Assembly (NCBI RefSeq): GCF_020283565.1
Contig: NC_060060.1
Span: forward strand, 27,032,001-27,096,000
From: Trifolium pratense
Lineage: Eukaryota > Streptophyta > Magnoliopsida > Fabales > Fabaceae
Direction of reading: 5' to 3'
Length of the DNA stretch: 64,000 bases
Part shown: positions 24,001 to 35,210 of the stretch, in pieces
Numbering within the stretch: the first letter of the stretch is position 1
Layout: the number at the start of each line of letters is the position of its first letter
Translations under genes and position numbers: made by a program
The notes under the pieces: generated by a model
What the model was told of the DNA's origin: nothing
Database searches by the model: none
Seen by the model: only the letters and a program-made list of their open reading frames with translations

Positions 24001-26033
24001 TTCAAAAGCTTAAGGAAAAATAATCAACATAAAATAAACTCAAGACTTAATGTATTCAGAGAAAAATAGGAAAATGTAACATGCCAACATAAATAAGGCT
24101 CAAATATATCTTGTAGCCTTTCACATCACAAATGTGAATAACGTTTCAAAGTATTCACAAAATTATTTTCTCAAATTTGCTACTTCAGGAGCATATTCAC
24201 GAGACATAAATAATTTTTCTGTTAATTTCCTTTAATTTTAGTCCCACTTATACTAAAATCAAATGAATCATATGGACTTTAATCGTGTTGTAAAAATTTA
24301 GTTCTTCAGGAACTCAACAACAAATCTCTATTTAGGATGGCTAGAGAAAATCAGAATTTTACAATCTTTCATGAATGTTTAAATCAGTAGTTCTTCAAAA
24401 AGTATACCAATAATATACATAATATTGGTTAAGAAAATCCATATTCTTTGAGCAATCCATCAAAGATGCGCTAATATTAAAGCTTTAGCTTTTCAAGAAT
24501 TATATCACAAGTGATCTTCATATAATGATCACAATAATCTTCATAATTTCTTCAAGAAAATTTTATTCTTTGAGCAATCATTCAAAGAGACTTCAATATT
24601 AAGATTTTCCCTTTTTCTTCTTAGTTCTTCGGGAACTATCACATATATTTTCATTAGGTTTGCTAATTTGACCACTTTTTCGGCCCTTTTTTTTTTCTTG
24701 TCATTTTTTTCACTTCTAGTGAGAAGCCGAACTTTTAAAATTATCACAACCATGACTATTACTGGTTTTCTTGTCATTTTTTTCACTTCTAGTGAGAAGC
24801 CGAACTTTTAAAATTATCACAACCATGACTATTACCATGACCACAATTTTGTCCATGGTAATTATGTGTTGCTACATTCACTTCTGGGAATGGAGTAACA
24901 TCAGTGGGTCGGAGTTCATTCATTTCTGAAAATGATTTTTCATTCATTTTTTATTGATAATATCATCAAATAATAAAATCAAGCAAATTAGATAAGCATA
25001 GTTAACATAGTTAAATAGAATTTCTTATAATATCGTTTGGTGACAAAACTAATAAGGAAATTGTTTAAAGGAATTGCTACAACATAGAACTATATATTAA
25101 TATATTATTATATTATTTCTTAAAGGAATTAAATTATTGGTCTTGAAGAAAAATAATTATAGGTAACGTACATGAAGTTTGAAAGTTAAAACCATAATAG
25201 CTTATGATGATGCTAAACCATAACAACATAGTCATTTGATAGGTAACGTACATGAAAAATAAATAGTCATATGATTATATGTTTGATTGTTTATACCTTT
25301 CAATATGATAAGCACTAAATTCAAATTATTTATTATCAACAACATCTCATGTATAGATCATGAGCAATACACATGAATTATAGAAATATAAAATTGGTAC
25401 TAAAAATGATAAAGCTATCCTTCAGGGATAACATGTATATTGAATTCTTCTGGAATTCATAAAAAATAATTTAGAGGAATTTCTTCAAGAACTATATAGC
25501 ATCGTTATAATGTAAAATTAATTATTTATGCAATCCTTCAGGGATGCATATAACATTGAATTCTTCATGAGTTTTTCAAGAACTCTATAATAGATTTTAT
25601 CAAATATTTTCTACAGGGATGTGTCACAATTGAATTCATCAAGATTTCATGGAGTACAAAATTTGAATTTTTAAGTTCTTCAAGAATATATATAATAGAT
25701 CTAATTGTATGATCCTTCAAAGATGTATCCATAATGAATTCTTCAGGAATTCGTGGGGAATACAAATTGATTTTTAAATTGTTCAAGAATTGTATAACAG
25801 ATCAAATCAGTTATTTATCCAATCCTTCAGGGATTGATGTTTTTTAATTCTTCTAAAAGATTAACATGATATTGATTTTACTTATATCTATGAATCTTCG
25901 GGATTCATATTTTGAAAGATAATTTACGGTACTTTTATAAGCGTATGCTTATGAATCTTCAGGATTCATATTTTAAAATTTGATCATACTATGAATCTTC
26001 AGGATTCATATCAACACGATACTTCTGGATCGT
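21053..26033 (-). repeat. Series of short stem-loops with a CNGAA loop
   Basis: On the retrotransposon sense strand more than twenty imperfect palindromes share a CTGAA or CAGAA loop. Examples: ATGAATC-CTGAA-GATTCAT (25950-25970 and 25990-26010), CAATCC-CTGAA-GGATTG (25820-25836), GAATTC-CTGAA-GAATTC (25736-25752), TGAATTC-CAGAA-GAATTCA (25441-25459), AGTTC-CTGAA-GAACT (24300-24314), AGTTC-CCGAA-GAACT (24623-24637) and TTGTAAAC-CAGAA-GTTTACAA (23407-23427). The arm sequences differ, so each loop is backed by its own complementary pair. Several in pol coincide with coded motifs (TPEEL, GPEVP, NQKF). Those at 24.2-26.0 kb fall where no coding was recognised. Confidence 0.75.
24696..24838. repeat. 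Tandem duplication, about 70 bp x 2
   Basis: The block from ttcttgtcatttttttcac to aaccatgactatta occurs twice back to back (about 24696-24764 and 24768-24837). It lies in the gag-to-protease part of the copia interior. Confidence 0.85.
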
Positions 26034-26178
26034 AGGTTTGTGAATCAATATAAAAAAAAACGAGAAGAAAAAAAATCTGAAAAAATAGAATAAAAAAAAT
26101 CATAGATAAAATAAAATTGTCACTTCCCTTTGTTGCTATACCTTTCTTGAAAGGGGAGAGACTATCGTGCTGATAACG

Positions 26179-26371
26179 TGTTATAAACTATTTCTAAGCA
26201 TGAACAATATCATGGAAGAATAGAGAAGAAGAAGAGAAAAGGATAAGAGAAAGTAATAGACTTATTCACAAGTGTGTGTTTACATGGAAATAAGAGTGTC
26301 ATTTATAGGACACACTAGGGGACAAGAAAACCTACCACATAATGGGCATTCATTACATATTATTCATAATA
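26179..26371 (-). repeat. 5' LTR of the copia element
   Basis: Nearly identical to 20249-20441. The terminal TG on the minus strand is changed to TA at 26371-26370. A primer-site-like sequence, cgttatcagcacg, follows inside. Confidence 0.88.
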
Positions 26372-26845
26372 TGTATTTATATAATACGATTGTCAATTTT
26401 TAGTTGTTTAAATAACACTATATAATGCCTGACAAAAAAATAAAATAAATAACACTATATAATGCATGAACGATTGAACGCTTTCGATCACACGCTCAAC
26501 TCATTGGTTGTTTAAATAACACTACTGTTTGAACGAGAGCATTAATCTTCTACTTTTGGCCCTTTATTTTCTTCTTCGGTTTTTGTCACTATTTGTCATC
26601 TAATATTTTGTCGTATGCTTCTACCAAAGTACCCGACTAAAGTTTGTTTTCTCTCACATCCGATTTTATTCTTCCTCGTCTATATAATATAATTATGGCC
26701 TATAATTATAATAAGATCCATTTATAAAATAATAAAAAACTTGTCCACAAATATTAGGCATGGCAATAAAACCACATTATGAGAATCACCACTAGTTATT
26801 ATAGATGCATGACCAACTATCTTTGCATCTAAGTTCAGAAACATA
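26372..26845. other. AT-rich intergenic sequence, no gene seen
   Basis: Contains a short partial duplication of aataacactatataatgc (about 26411 and 26447) and otherwise nothing recognised. Confidence 0.4.
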
Positions 26846-26847
26846 CC

Positions 26848-27960
26848 TCACATCGTGTAAAGAAAATCACAATTGTCAAACTTCGTAAGACAAACTGAAC
26901 CCATACCTTGAACTTCAAGCTTTCCGTCTTCAAGATGAACAACTCCACCTTCAACTAGCTCTAGAGCCTCAAAGTATTCATTCTTTGACCACACGTGATA
27001 GGAGCATTCAAAGTTCATGACCCAACACTCCACCGGTTCCCAACTTCCACTAGCATCTCCGCATCCTCATAATAAAGTTGTTGTTTCAGAAGTAACCCGA
27101 GTATTATTACCACCGCCTCTCCAGGCCGACCGTCTTCTTCACCATCTCCATTAACTTTTTATCTTCGAGGCACCGGATAACAACACTCCATGTTTTACCC
27201 ATCATCCCGAACATTAAAATTGCTTCCATCTTCACTTTCCACAATTCCAAATTGCTTTCGGAAAGTCCCTCGATATCCGACATATAACCCATGGTGCTCA
27301 CCTCAAATTGTTCCAATTGCCCCACGGTGGGTGCCAATTGTTGTGAATTCGTCGTAAAATCACACCAATGAATAACTTGATGTGTGGAGCAATAGAACGG
27401 CAACCAATAACAAGCGGAATAAGCAATAATAATAATAACCGATAAACAAGATAAAGGAGAAGAAAGAACACGATAATTTGTTTACCCAGTTCGGTCCAAT
27501 AATGACCTAGTCTGGGGGAGAGAGCAGCCCCTCCGTTCCACTATATCAAACGAGTAACTTTACAAAGAGTTTCAATTGAGTTACAAGAATTAATCCTAAT
27601 TCAACCCCAAAACCCGAATCTCTTCCCGTGGCCAAGAGACTCAATTTGATAAGTGTTTCCCAAGGTGTAATCAATCCCCTTTGCCCAACCCTAGAGTTAT
27701 ACCAAGAGACAACCCCTCTTGTTTCTCTCTAAAACCCTAGCCTTGTGTCGGCGGCAAATCCTAATTGAAAACCCTACATTGTTGCTCCCTTTCTCTCTCT
27801 CTCTCTCTCAAATTTTCTATGAATAAAGCACTCCCTATTTATAGAAAAATAATATGCCAAAAAATTAGTAACAAATCTGTTTTAAAATAAAACAAATCCA
27901 AGTCAAAGTATCTTCCAAGAAAATATATTTTAACTCCCTCAGGTTCTTTTTATAAGAAAC
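26848..27960 (-). mobile_element. Second Ty1/copia remnant (LTR, gag start and protease piece)
   Basis: On the minus strand, right to left: an LTR/leader-like region about 27960-27360 with a CT microsatellite and ccgaactgggtaaac. Then comes a gag start in the frame at 27403-27107 (LWKVKMEAILM, a copia gag hallmark). A protease/GAG-pre piece in the frame at 27033-26848 reads ECSYHVWSKNEYFEALELVE, then GGVVHLEDGKLEVQGMGSV. The Asp-Ser-Gly of the protease is lost (FECSYH where the family has DSGCSYH). Most of gag is deleted between the two pieces. Dead copy. Confidence 0.75.
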
Positions 27961-28711
27961 AGTTTGGGAAAAAATTGTTTATTTTTATATGAAACTTTGA
28001 CTAATTTTCATATGTGAAAAAAAAAAAAAACTATATACAATGTGCTACCTTTAGTCTATGTAATTTTTTCAAAAGTATAATCGGATTGGACTCTCGTAGT
28101 TGTTTCAAAAAATTGAATAAAAAATGATCAATTTGTCTGAAGCTATGAGATGGTGGCTATGCTTTGTGTTTTGTTAATTTGTTTCTTGCTTATCTTTTCA
28201 TCTTCCTTTTTGTTGGTTAGGTTTGATTTGTTTTTATTTTCATTTTGGCTGTTTCCTTAATTTTACATTTTATGTATGTTGCTTTTCTCTTTTAGGTCTT
28301 CAAATTGTTTTGTATCGGATTAGAGTATTTCTTTTGTGGGGTGGAATGAGTAGCTCAACTGGTTAAATTAGTTGAGTTAAGAGTTAAAGAGTTGGAGGTT
28401 CAGGATTGGCAAGGAGAAAAAATTATCATAACAACATTATAATACTAACTAGTAACAATTTGCCTATATAAAAAAAAGAGTATTTCTTTTGTGGGTTTTA
28501 CTCTCACTTCTAAAACATTGAAAAATAAGATTAGCAAACATTTTATTGGATAATTTCAAAATTTTGATGTGTAAAATAATTTTAAAAAAAAAAACTAAAA
28601 AATAATAAAAAATACATCACATTAAACTGATATATTTTTGAGAAAAACAAAAAATATAGTTCATTTACTAGTAAGAGCGTCATTTATCTTACACTAATTT
28701 CCAATGTCATG

Positions 28712-28750
<39 letters not shown>

Positions 28751-29940
28751 TCTTATATTGAAAATAATCTTATGAATGAAATGAGTTAATTTAATTTCTG
28801 TTAAAAATAGTTTAGGAGATTATTGATGTTGATTGCGTATATATCTACTTACACGGTTCATAATTTCGTGCATGTGAAGGAAGATCACAAGATGGGTGAC
28901 ACGTTAATCAGCTAGCAAGTGAGGTTGCAAATAATGGGTCACAACTTGTAGTTAATGTTTTGTTTTGCTTTTTTTAGAAAAAGCATGGGGTAGAAATTAA
29001 CAAAGTAGTCTCATAAGTCCTAATTCAATTGACAAAAAATGCCGAAATTGTTAGGTCGGACGTTGTGACCCGGGTTCGATCTCGGGATCTCACAATTATG
29101 TGGGTTTAATTTCAGTGAATTTACCACTTCATCTAAGACAAAAAAAATAAAAAATTAACTAAGTATATTTATGTTTGAAAAGGAGAAATTAAATATAGGG
29201 GAGGGCCATGCTTAATCCTATGGAGCACTTGTTAAGAAATTAAAAGAGAAAATAAAAAATATTATGTAAAAAAAATAATTTAATTTTTTTTTATTAACCC
29301 TCTAGTTTTCAAGGAAAAGAGCCCCCAGTAATCGCGAGATAAGTAAAATTCGACCAAGAATTAATAACTTTAAAACATTTAATACACAAATTTTAAGAAT
29401 TTTCTTGTTTCCTTAAAAAATACCCGAGGAGCCCTTCTTAGCATTTCCCTTGGGTAAATTTGGTGATAATGTAAAGAGTTTTTTTTTCTTCTAGGTATTG
29501 AAATCGACTTCATAAGGGTATGAAAAAAATCGACTTCATAATAATTTTTGTTTTTATTTAGGTGTCATTTTGATAATTTAAAGTTACAATTTGTTAATTA
29601 TACCATTATTCTCTCAAAAATTCATATTTCACATTTTCCACAAAATTGATTCCTTATTTTCTCAATAACTACTTTGCATTTTCAAAATGAGGGTTGAATA
29701 AGAAAAAACTCTAACAATCTACTATCTTGTTTGGAAAATTTTATGCTAAAATGACACTTAATTAAAAAGGAACGAATGGAGTATAATATTGCAGTTTGTA
29801 GAATAACTTTTATTTTGAAAACGTCGTTTTACAAAAAATTAATATCGTCAATCTCTAAAATATTACATATATAAAATGGAAAACAAAATGAATAATATTT
29901 TTTGTGGGGCTAAACATAAAAACTCGTGATGTATAAGAAT

Positions 29941-29997
<57 letters not shown>

Positions 29998-32350
29998 TTT
30001 TTTTTTGGTTTGATAAAAATATATTTAATTAACACTTAAATAGTTGGTTTTTTTTTTACAAAGTTATATAATTGGTATTAAATACCAATATACTATGCAC
30101 ACTAAACTTTCAAATATTTTCGCCCGTTCCTTTTTAAATGTCACATATGCGTTTAATCATATTTTTCATTAATATATAAAAATAATGTTAGCATATAAGA
30201 TGTTGTTCAATTTAATTATCTCAATAAATATTTTTAAAATATATATTTAATAATAAATCATTAAAAATATTAATGATCAAATTTATACATTGACATGTAT
30301 CTTTTATCTTTTACTAGTAAAAGGAAGGTTGAATTGCTCATAGGCCTTTATTGTGATGATGTGGCACCTCTAAAAAAACTCCATATTTTTATTGAAAATT
30401 TACCAACTTCTCTTAATTATTATTAAAAATATCTAAAATAAAATTTATCCTCCACAAATTAAATTTCATGTCTAATGATTAATACATGAATAGAAAAAGA
30501 AACCCCCATAATTCCAAAAGACTATATTTTGACATATATAAAATGATAAATATGGATTAATAGAAAACGTAAATGACTAAATAATTAAGAGTAACCTAAA
30601 TATCCATATACTTGCCCAAATAAAAAACTTATACATATAAATGGATCAATAAAACATTCATACGTAAAAACCAAAAAAATATATCCATATGTCACTAAAA
30701 TATGTACATATAAATTATATGTATATATAATTTTTAGTATTGTTATTAAATATATATAATCTAATTTTCTAAAAAAACTAAGATAAATCATATTAATATA
30801 TTATTACACATTGCAAGAGGTTAAATCAACAATCAAACGATTAGCTTATCAAAAAAAAAACAATCAAACGATTAATTACAGGGGATAAAAACAATTATGA
30901 TTGACCCTTAGGTATTCATATGATGCAACTATAACTGCAAAATTATTATTATTATTATATTATACAATTAACCCTCATGATTGTTGGAGTTCCTTTCAAT
31001 AATTATATATAAAAAAAAAACTGTATGTTTTACCACAATGGTCTTTATAAATATTGATACTCACACATCACTACTTGCCCATGATTTCATATTTTGTAAT
31101 CTTATTTTTTTTCTTTTTTGTGTTTTCTAACCTTCTTTGTAGTAATTTCATCAAGTCATGTCTACTCTTGAGTAAATCAACTACACTATCTTATTGTTTC
31201 AAGGAAAAATGTAATTCTATTTTCAAATGTATTTTCCTCATTGTTTTTGGGATAGGTTCTTTTTTTTCTTTCAAATATAGCAATGAAATGTATATTCAAG
31301 AATAACATTGCGACAATGAAAAATATATATAACTGCAATTTCTTAACTTTTTTTTAGTGGTACTTGGTTTTAATAGAGAAGATTTGGAAATGTAATACAA
31401 GTTGGTCGTATGAAGCAAATTTGGAAGAATTTAATCTCTACTTGGTTAGAGGTGTTTTCATATGCTTAATCATCTTGGTTAGGATTCAAATAAGTGGATT
31501 GGGCTGGTACGAAGGTTTTCAAGTTTGCAATTGAGCTAAGTTGTATTTTAATTTCTTTATTACTTTTAGAATAAACTCATTTAAGTCACTAAGAAAAATT
31601 GTAAGATTCCATTTAGTTTCTAAGACAAATATTTTGTTTGATTGATGAAGGAAAAGTGGCGTAGCAATTTAGTCACTACTTTACAATTTATACTTTTTTA
31701 TTACACCAACATTTTAACTACTAATTTTGATATTCCATTGCTTAAAAAGACACATAAAATAAAAGATGCAAACAAATTAAAGAGAGGATAGTGGCATAAA
31801 CCTCAATAAGAAAAATAAAATTAAACCAAAATAGAAAAGAAAAAGAATTAAGCATATGGTGAAAATGATAAACGAAACCACTAGCTAAATAATTGTGACA
31901 AATAAAAGGCAAAAAAATCTTAATAAGTAATATAAAATGTTATATTATATTTATCTATTTTATTATTTAAATTACTCTCTAAGCATAATAGTATTTAGGA
32001 GATAAGATATTATAGTTATGAGTGAGTACATAGTGAGATAGTCTTAAGAATAAGATGACATGTTGAATGTTAAATTCTTATAATATCATGCAAACTAAAA
32101 AAAGAAGAATAGTATTTCTTAATCTTTGTACTTTCGAACAGGTGGAGGGTGTTGAAGCCCTAGAATTAGACCCCCAAAAATAATTTTTTTGGTAAAGGAT
32201 TTAGGCCCCAAATTTTTTTTATCACCTTTATACTATAAGAAAAGTTTACAATCTCTATTAAAAAACCTTTTCATCATCTCTTTTAATTAAATTAAATCAT
32301 TTTAATTTTAATTATCAATATATCAAATTATCACTATATAACTTCTTACA
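27961..32350. other. Gene-free AT-rich region with SINE-like pieces and microsatellites
   Basis: Degenerate tRNA-like SINE heads appear at about 28345-28430 (tagctcaactggttaaatt ... ggttcaggattgg) and 29040-29140 (box-B-like gggttcgatctcggg with an A-rich tail). (AT)n runs lie at about 28719-28748 and 29946-29992. The open frame at 31054-31305 is hydrophobic low-complexity sequence without homologue features. No gene is supported. Confidence 0.55.
29281..29370 (-). mobile_element. tRNA-derived SINE, copy 3 (partial)
   Basis: Shares ttattaaccctctagttttcaagg ... gcgagataagtaaaattcgacc with the copies at 7447-7640 and 17079-17275. It lacks the tRNA-like head. Confidence 0.6.
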
Positions 32351-32354
32351 CAAG

Positions 32355-32670
32355 GGACCAACTAACTAAAATGAAAAATTAAATTAAAAGGGACCAACTA
32401 ATATATAAGATTTATATAACCACAAAATATTCATGACTATTGAAATTCTTTCAATATTAATAAAAAAAAACGCGTGTCTCTCTTCATTGCATAGTTAATT
32501 GGTTCCTAAATGAAAAATTTAATTAAAAGGGACCAATATAACCACAAAATATATTCTTTCAATACTAAGAAAGAAAGAAAAAAATGTCTAAGACTATTGA
32601 AATTCTCTTCATTTCATAGTTAATTGGTCCCTAAATGACAAATGAAAAATTTAATTAAAAAGGACCAACT
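32355..32670. repeat. Degenerate tandem repeat, about 125-140 bp x 3
   Basis: The phrases aaatgaaaaatttaattaaa, then agggaccaa, then ataaccacaaaatat and tagttaattggt recur in the same order three times at about 32365, 32505 and 32640. The copies are imperfect. Confidence 0.6.
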
Positions 32671-32771
32671 ACCGATATCGATTTATACATATCCATTAGA
32701 ATTATCAAAAATTGGATGGATTTTCAAAAGAAATTGGATGTGGCACTCTATAAAAAAAGTTTACAATCTCT

Positions 32772-34514
32772 ATTAAAACCTTTTCATATTTCATATAATA
32801 GAGTTACTCTAATAATAAATAATAAACAATAATAATATATTAAAAAAAAACTAACACAATTTATTGTTGTTGAATTGAGACAAAAATGAATTGCAAGCAA
32901 TGAAAGGTGGAACGATGCATCATGTTATTGTTTTATTAATTGCATTGCAATATATTATTAAAATATATATTGTATGTTACAATTCCCTATTAATGCAATT
33001 GAAAACAAAGAATTCTTGGAGACACTAATATTGAATATGTAAATTTAGCTAATTATCAAACACAAGCTCTATATAAAGTTAACCCAAAAGCTAATTATCA
33101 CCACCATATTGAATATGTAAATTTACATTGAAGTCTAGCTTCTATGTTTTAACAAAATTTTAATTTATCTATCTCATGGCAAAAACTCTATGGTTTCTTT
33201 GTCTGACATCTCCATGAGAAAAAGTTATGCATCTTCACCTTCCATATGTTAAAGTTACACATTATAGTCTCTTGAATTGATTTAAAAGCTATCGTGTGCA
33301 TATATATAGTTACATCATAAGTATATTGGTTTTTGTCCTTGGTAGGTGATGGTGTCTAACCTCTTAGAATATCACGTATGTCTACATGTGATTGATTAAG
33401 AAATTGATATACATATATGTGATAGTTGCCTATTAATATGTTTGTAAATTGGAATTTTTCTACTACTCTGAGTTTAGAACATCTCTAATAATTTTTTATA
33501 TTTCTTTTTTAGGTTGGATATTTTTTTAAATATCAACCGATGTTTTGTTCGATGATTAATTAAACTTTGAGTTGAATCGATTAATATGAATATGACTATT
33601 TTTTCATGTGAAGGAGGAGAACAGGATAAAACATACTTCTATTTTTGCTTACGTTGCATCCTTGCTCCTTATAAAGCCTATGAAATGACACCTCATGTAA
33701 GGATGTGTATTTAACTCTAATGGGAGTTTGTAAACCATCATTTTTTTTATTGATATAATGTTTGTAATTAGACAACTTTTCTTTTTCATTTATTATTTTA
33801 TTAGTCTAATGTTTTAGCTTATTTGTTTCTTATTTTCTTTTTCATTTATTATTTTATATAAGGTAGAAGATTTGTATAAAAAATTGTTGATTAATAGGAA
33901 TATAATTATTTTTTTTCATGTGAATAAGTTGAAGAGGATAAAAGAGACTTCTATTTATTGATTTTGAAGTGCCTTAAAATTTATATAGATCGAGGGTATA
34001 TTGATGTTGGAGGCATTCAATTAAAAGAGGACAATCCAAATAATTTAGAAATATAAATATGTGTCTCATTTTTAAATATTATATTGTCTACAATGTGTAG
34101 GTGATCTACTTGATCTCGATCAAGAGAAATATAGAAACAAAAACAAAGTAGAAATTAAAATAAGTTTTTTTTTTTGTAGTTGACACTCAAGTCATGCGGT
34201 TCTTATAATTGTAATACATGCAAGAAGTATATTGATTCAACTTGACTTAGAGGTTGTCCAAATATATAATCTTCATGCATTTATCGTATAACATTTGCCT
34301 AATCCTGGATGGTTCAATATGAATATATATGAATTTTAATAGACGGTTCTATTTTAATCTACGCATGTCATCTTATTCTTACAACCATAAAATGAATCGA
34401 TGAAAAGAATTGTGCTAAATACTTTTTCCTCCCACTTAGAATTGTACTAAAAGCTTTCTAAATTAAATTAAAAAAAGACAAAAATTATTAAATACAAATT
34501 GTTGATGCTCATTT
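32772..34514 (+). repeat. 1.74-kb direct duplication, copy 1
   Basis: Runs from attaaaaccttttcatattt to gttgatgctcattt and recurs at 35211-36941 with almost no differences (for example one poly-T length change near 34165/36595). The ends are not TG..CA and there is no LTR-adjacent primer site, so it is not an LTR pair. No protein is recognised inside. Confidence 0.9.
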
Positions 34515-34773
34515 AAGGAAAGGTCACGTGACTCTTTTTTTGTTGGGGTTAATTATTTATTTTTAAAAATTTTTTTGTAAAAATCAACAATAAAAAGCCT
34601 TAATTTTAGCAATCAGATGTTAGAGTTTTCTAACCAAAATTGCGATTTAAGACTACCAACAGAGGCACTAACATCTGATTGTTAAATTAAGACTTTTAAT
34701 TGTTTTTTACAATTTGTAAAAAAAAAAAAAAATTAATCCCAACATAAAAAGAGTCACGTGACCTTTCCTTAAA
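34513..34773. mobile_element. Foldback/MITE element, about 260 bp
   Basis: Inverted arms start aaggaaaggtcacgtgactc on the left and end gagtcacgtgacctttcctt on the right, extending inward about 100 bp with mismatches (aatcagatgtta / taacatctgatt). It lies exactly after the first copy of the 1.74-kb duplication. No clear target duplication. Confidence 0.7.
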
Positions 34774-35210
34774 TTTTCTTATAATTTTGGTTGGCCAATA
34801 CAATTAAGACACGTGTCAAAAATATTCCATGTCAGCAGGTTTTTGGTCAAAATAGTCAAGGGGGACCAAGAAATACAAAAGGGGGCAAACGTGGGGGGCC
34901 AAAATCGCTCATTTGAAACTTGGGGGGCAAAAATCGCACAATTATGAAACGTGGGGGGCCAAAAGTGCAATTTAGCCTATATATAAACCTTAAATACTTT
35001 TTGTTGCCAATATATAAGTTTGGATGATGATTTCATATATTTGAATTTAGGTTCAGTTATTTGGCTCAGGTAAAGAAAGTTTATTTTGCATGTCTCCCGA
35101 GAGGTCACTTGGTTGAGGAGTTAATCTTCAACCTAGAGGAACTTGGTTCGAGACCCGACACCTGAAAAAGAAAGTTTATTTTAGAATAAAACATTTTCAT
35201 ATTAAAACCT
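34774..35210. other. Spacer between the duplicated blocks
   Basis: Contains three degenerate repeats of a (g/c)ggggggccaaaa(t/a)cgc phrase at about 34860-34975, reminiscent of subterminal repeats of a TIR element. A SINE-like head follows at about 35093-35165 (ggttcgagacccgac). No gene. Confidence 0.45.

Larger units (their letters stand above)
20249..26371 (-). mobile_element. Ty1/copia LTR retrotransposon, minus strand, interior eroded
   Basis: LTRs of 193 bp lie at 20249-20441 and 26179-26371 and look identical except at the outer edge of the right copy. On the minus strand the LTR starts TGTTATGAATAA and ends TTTATAACA. The primer-binding region just inside the right LTR reads cgttatcagcacg. 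The polypurine tract just inside the left LTR reads caagggggagtg. Recognisable pol scraps in sense order are NQKFT (about 23410), LKRGKQIGSKDENP (about 22310), GPEVP (about 21335), TPEEL (about 21265) and TDLSTKSTSSKAFDQLV (about 20700). Stops break every frame. No gag was recognised in the 1.8 kb after the primer site. A flanking duplication was not found. Confidence 0.85.

Noticed and set aside
21053..26033. TTCNNGAA-like words considered as heat-shock elements, as in some copia LTRs
   Set aside because: They lie in the interior rather than the LTRs, and the constant part is a CNGAA loop between variable stems rather than the nGAAnnTTCn array.
25400..26040. Array of regularly spaced palindromes considered as CRISPR-like
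   Set aside because: The palindromes differ in sequence, spacing is irregular, and this is a plant retrotransposon leader.
20249..26371. A 5-bp target duplication around the copia element
   Set aside because: The flanks (taaat on the left, tgtat on the right) do not match, so none is claimed.
31054..31305. Plus-strand frame with a hydrophobic start and several Cys, considered as a small secreted peptide
   Set aside because: No signal-peptide cleavage pattern or regular Cys spacing; the Phe run is poly-T. Composition explains it.
34779..34970. Minus frame with repeated (W/F)PPTF words
   Set aside because: It reflects the ggggggccaaaa subterminal DNA repeats, not a protein.
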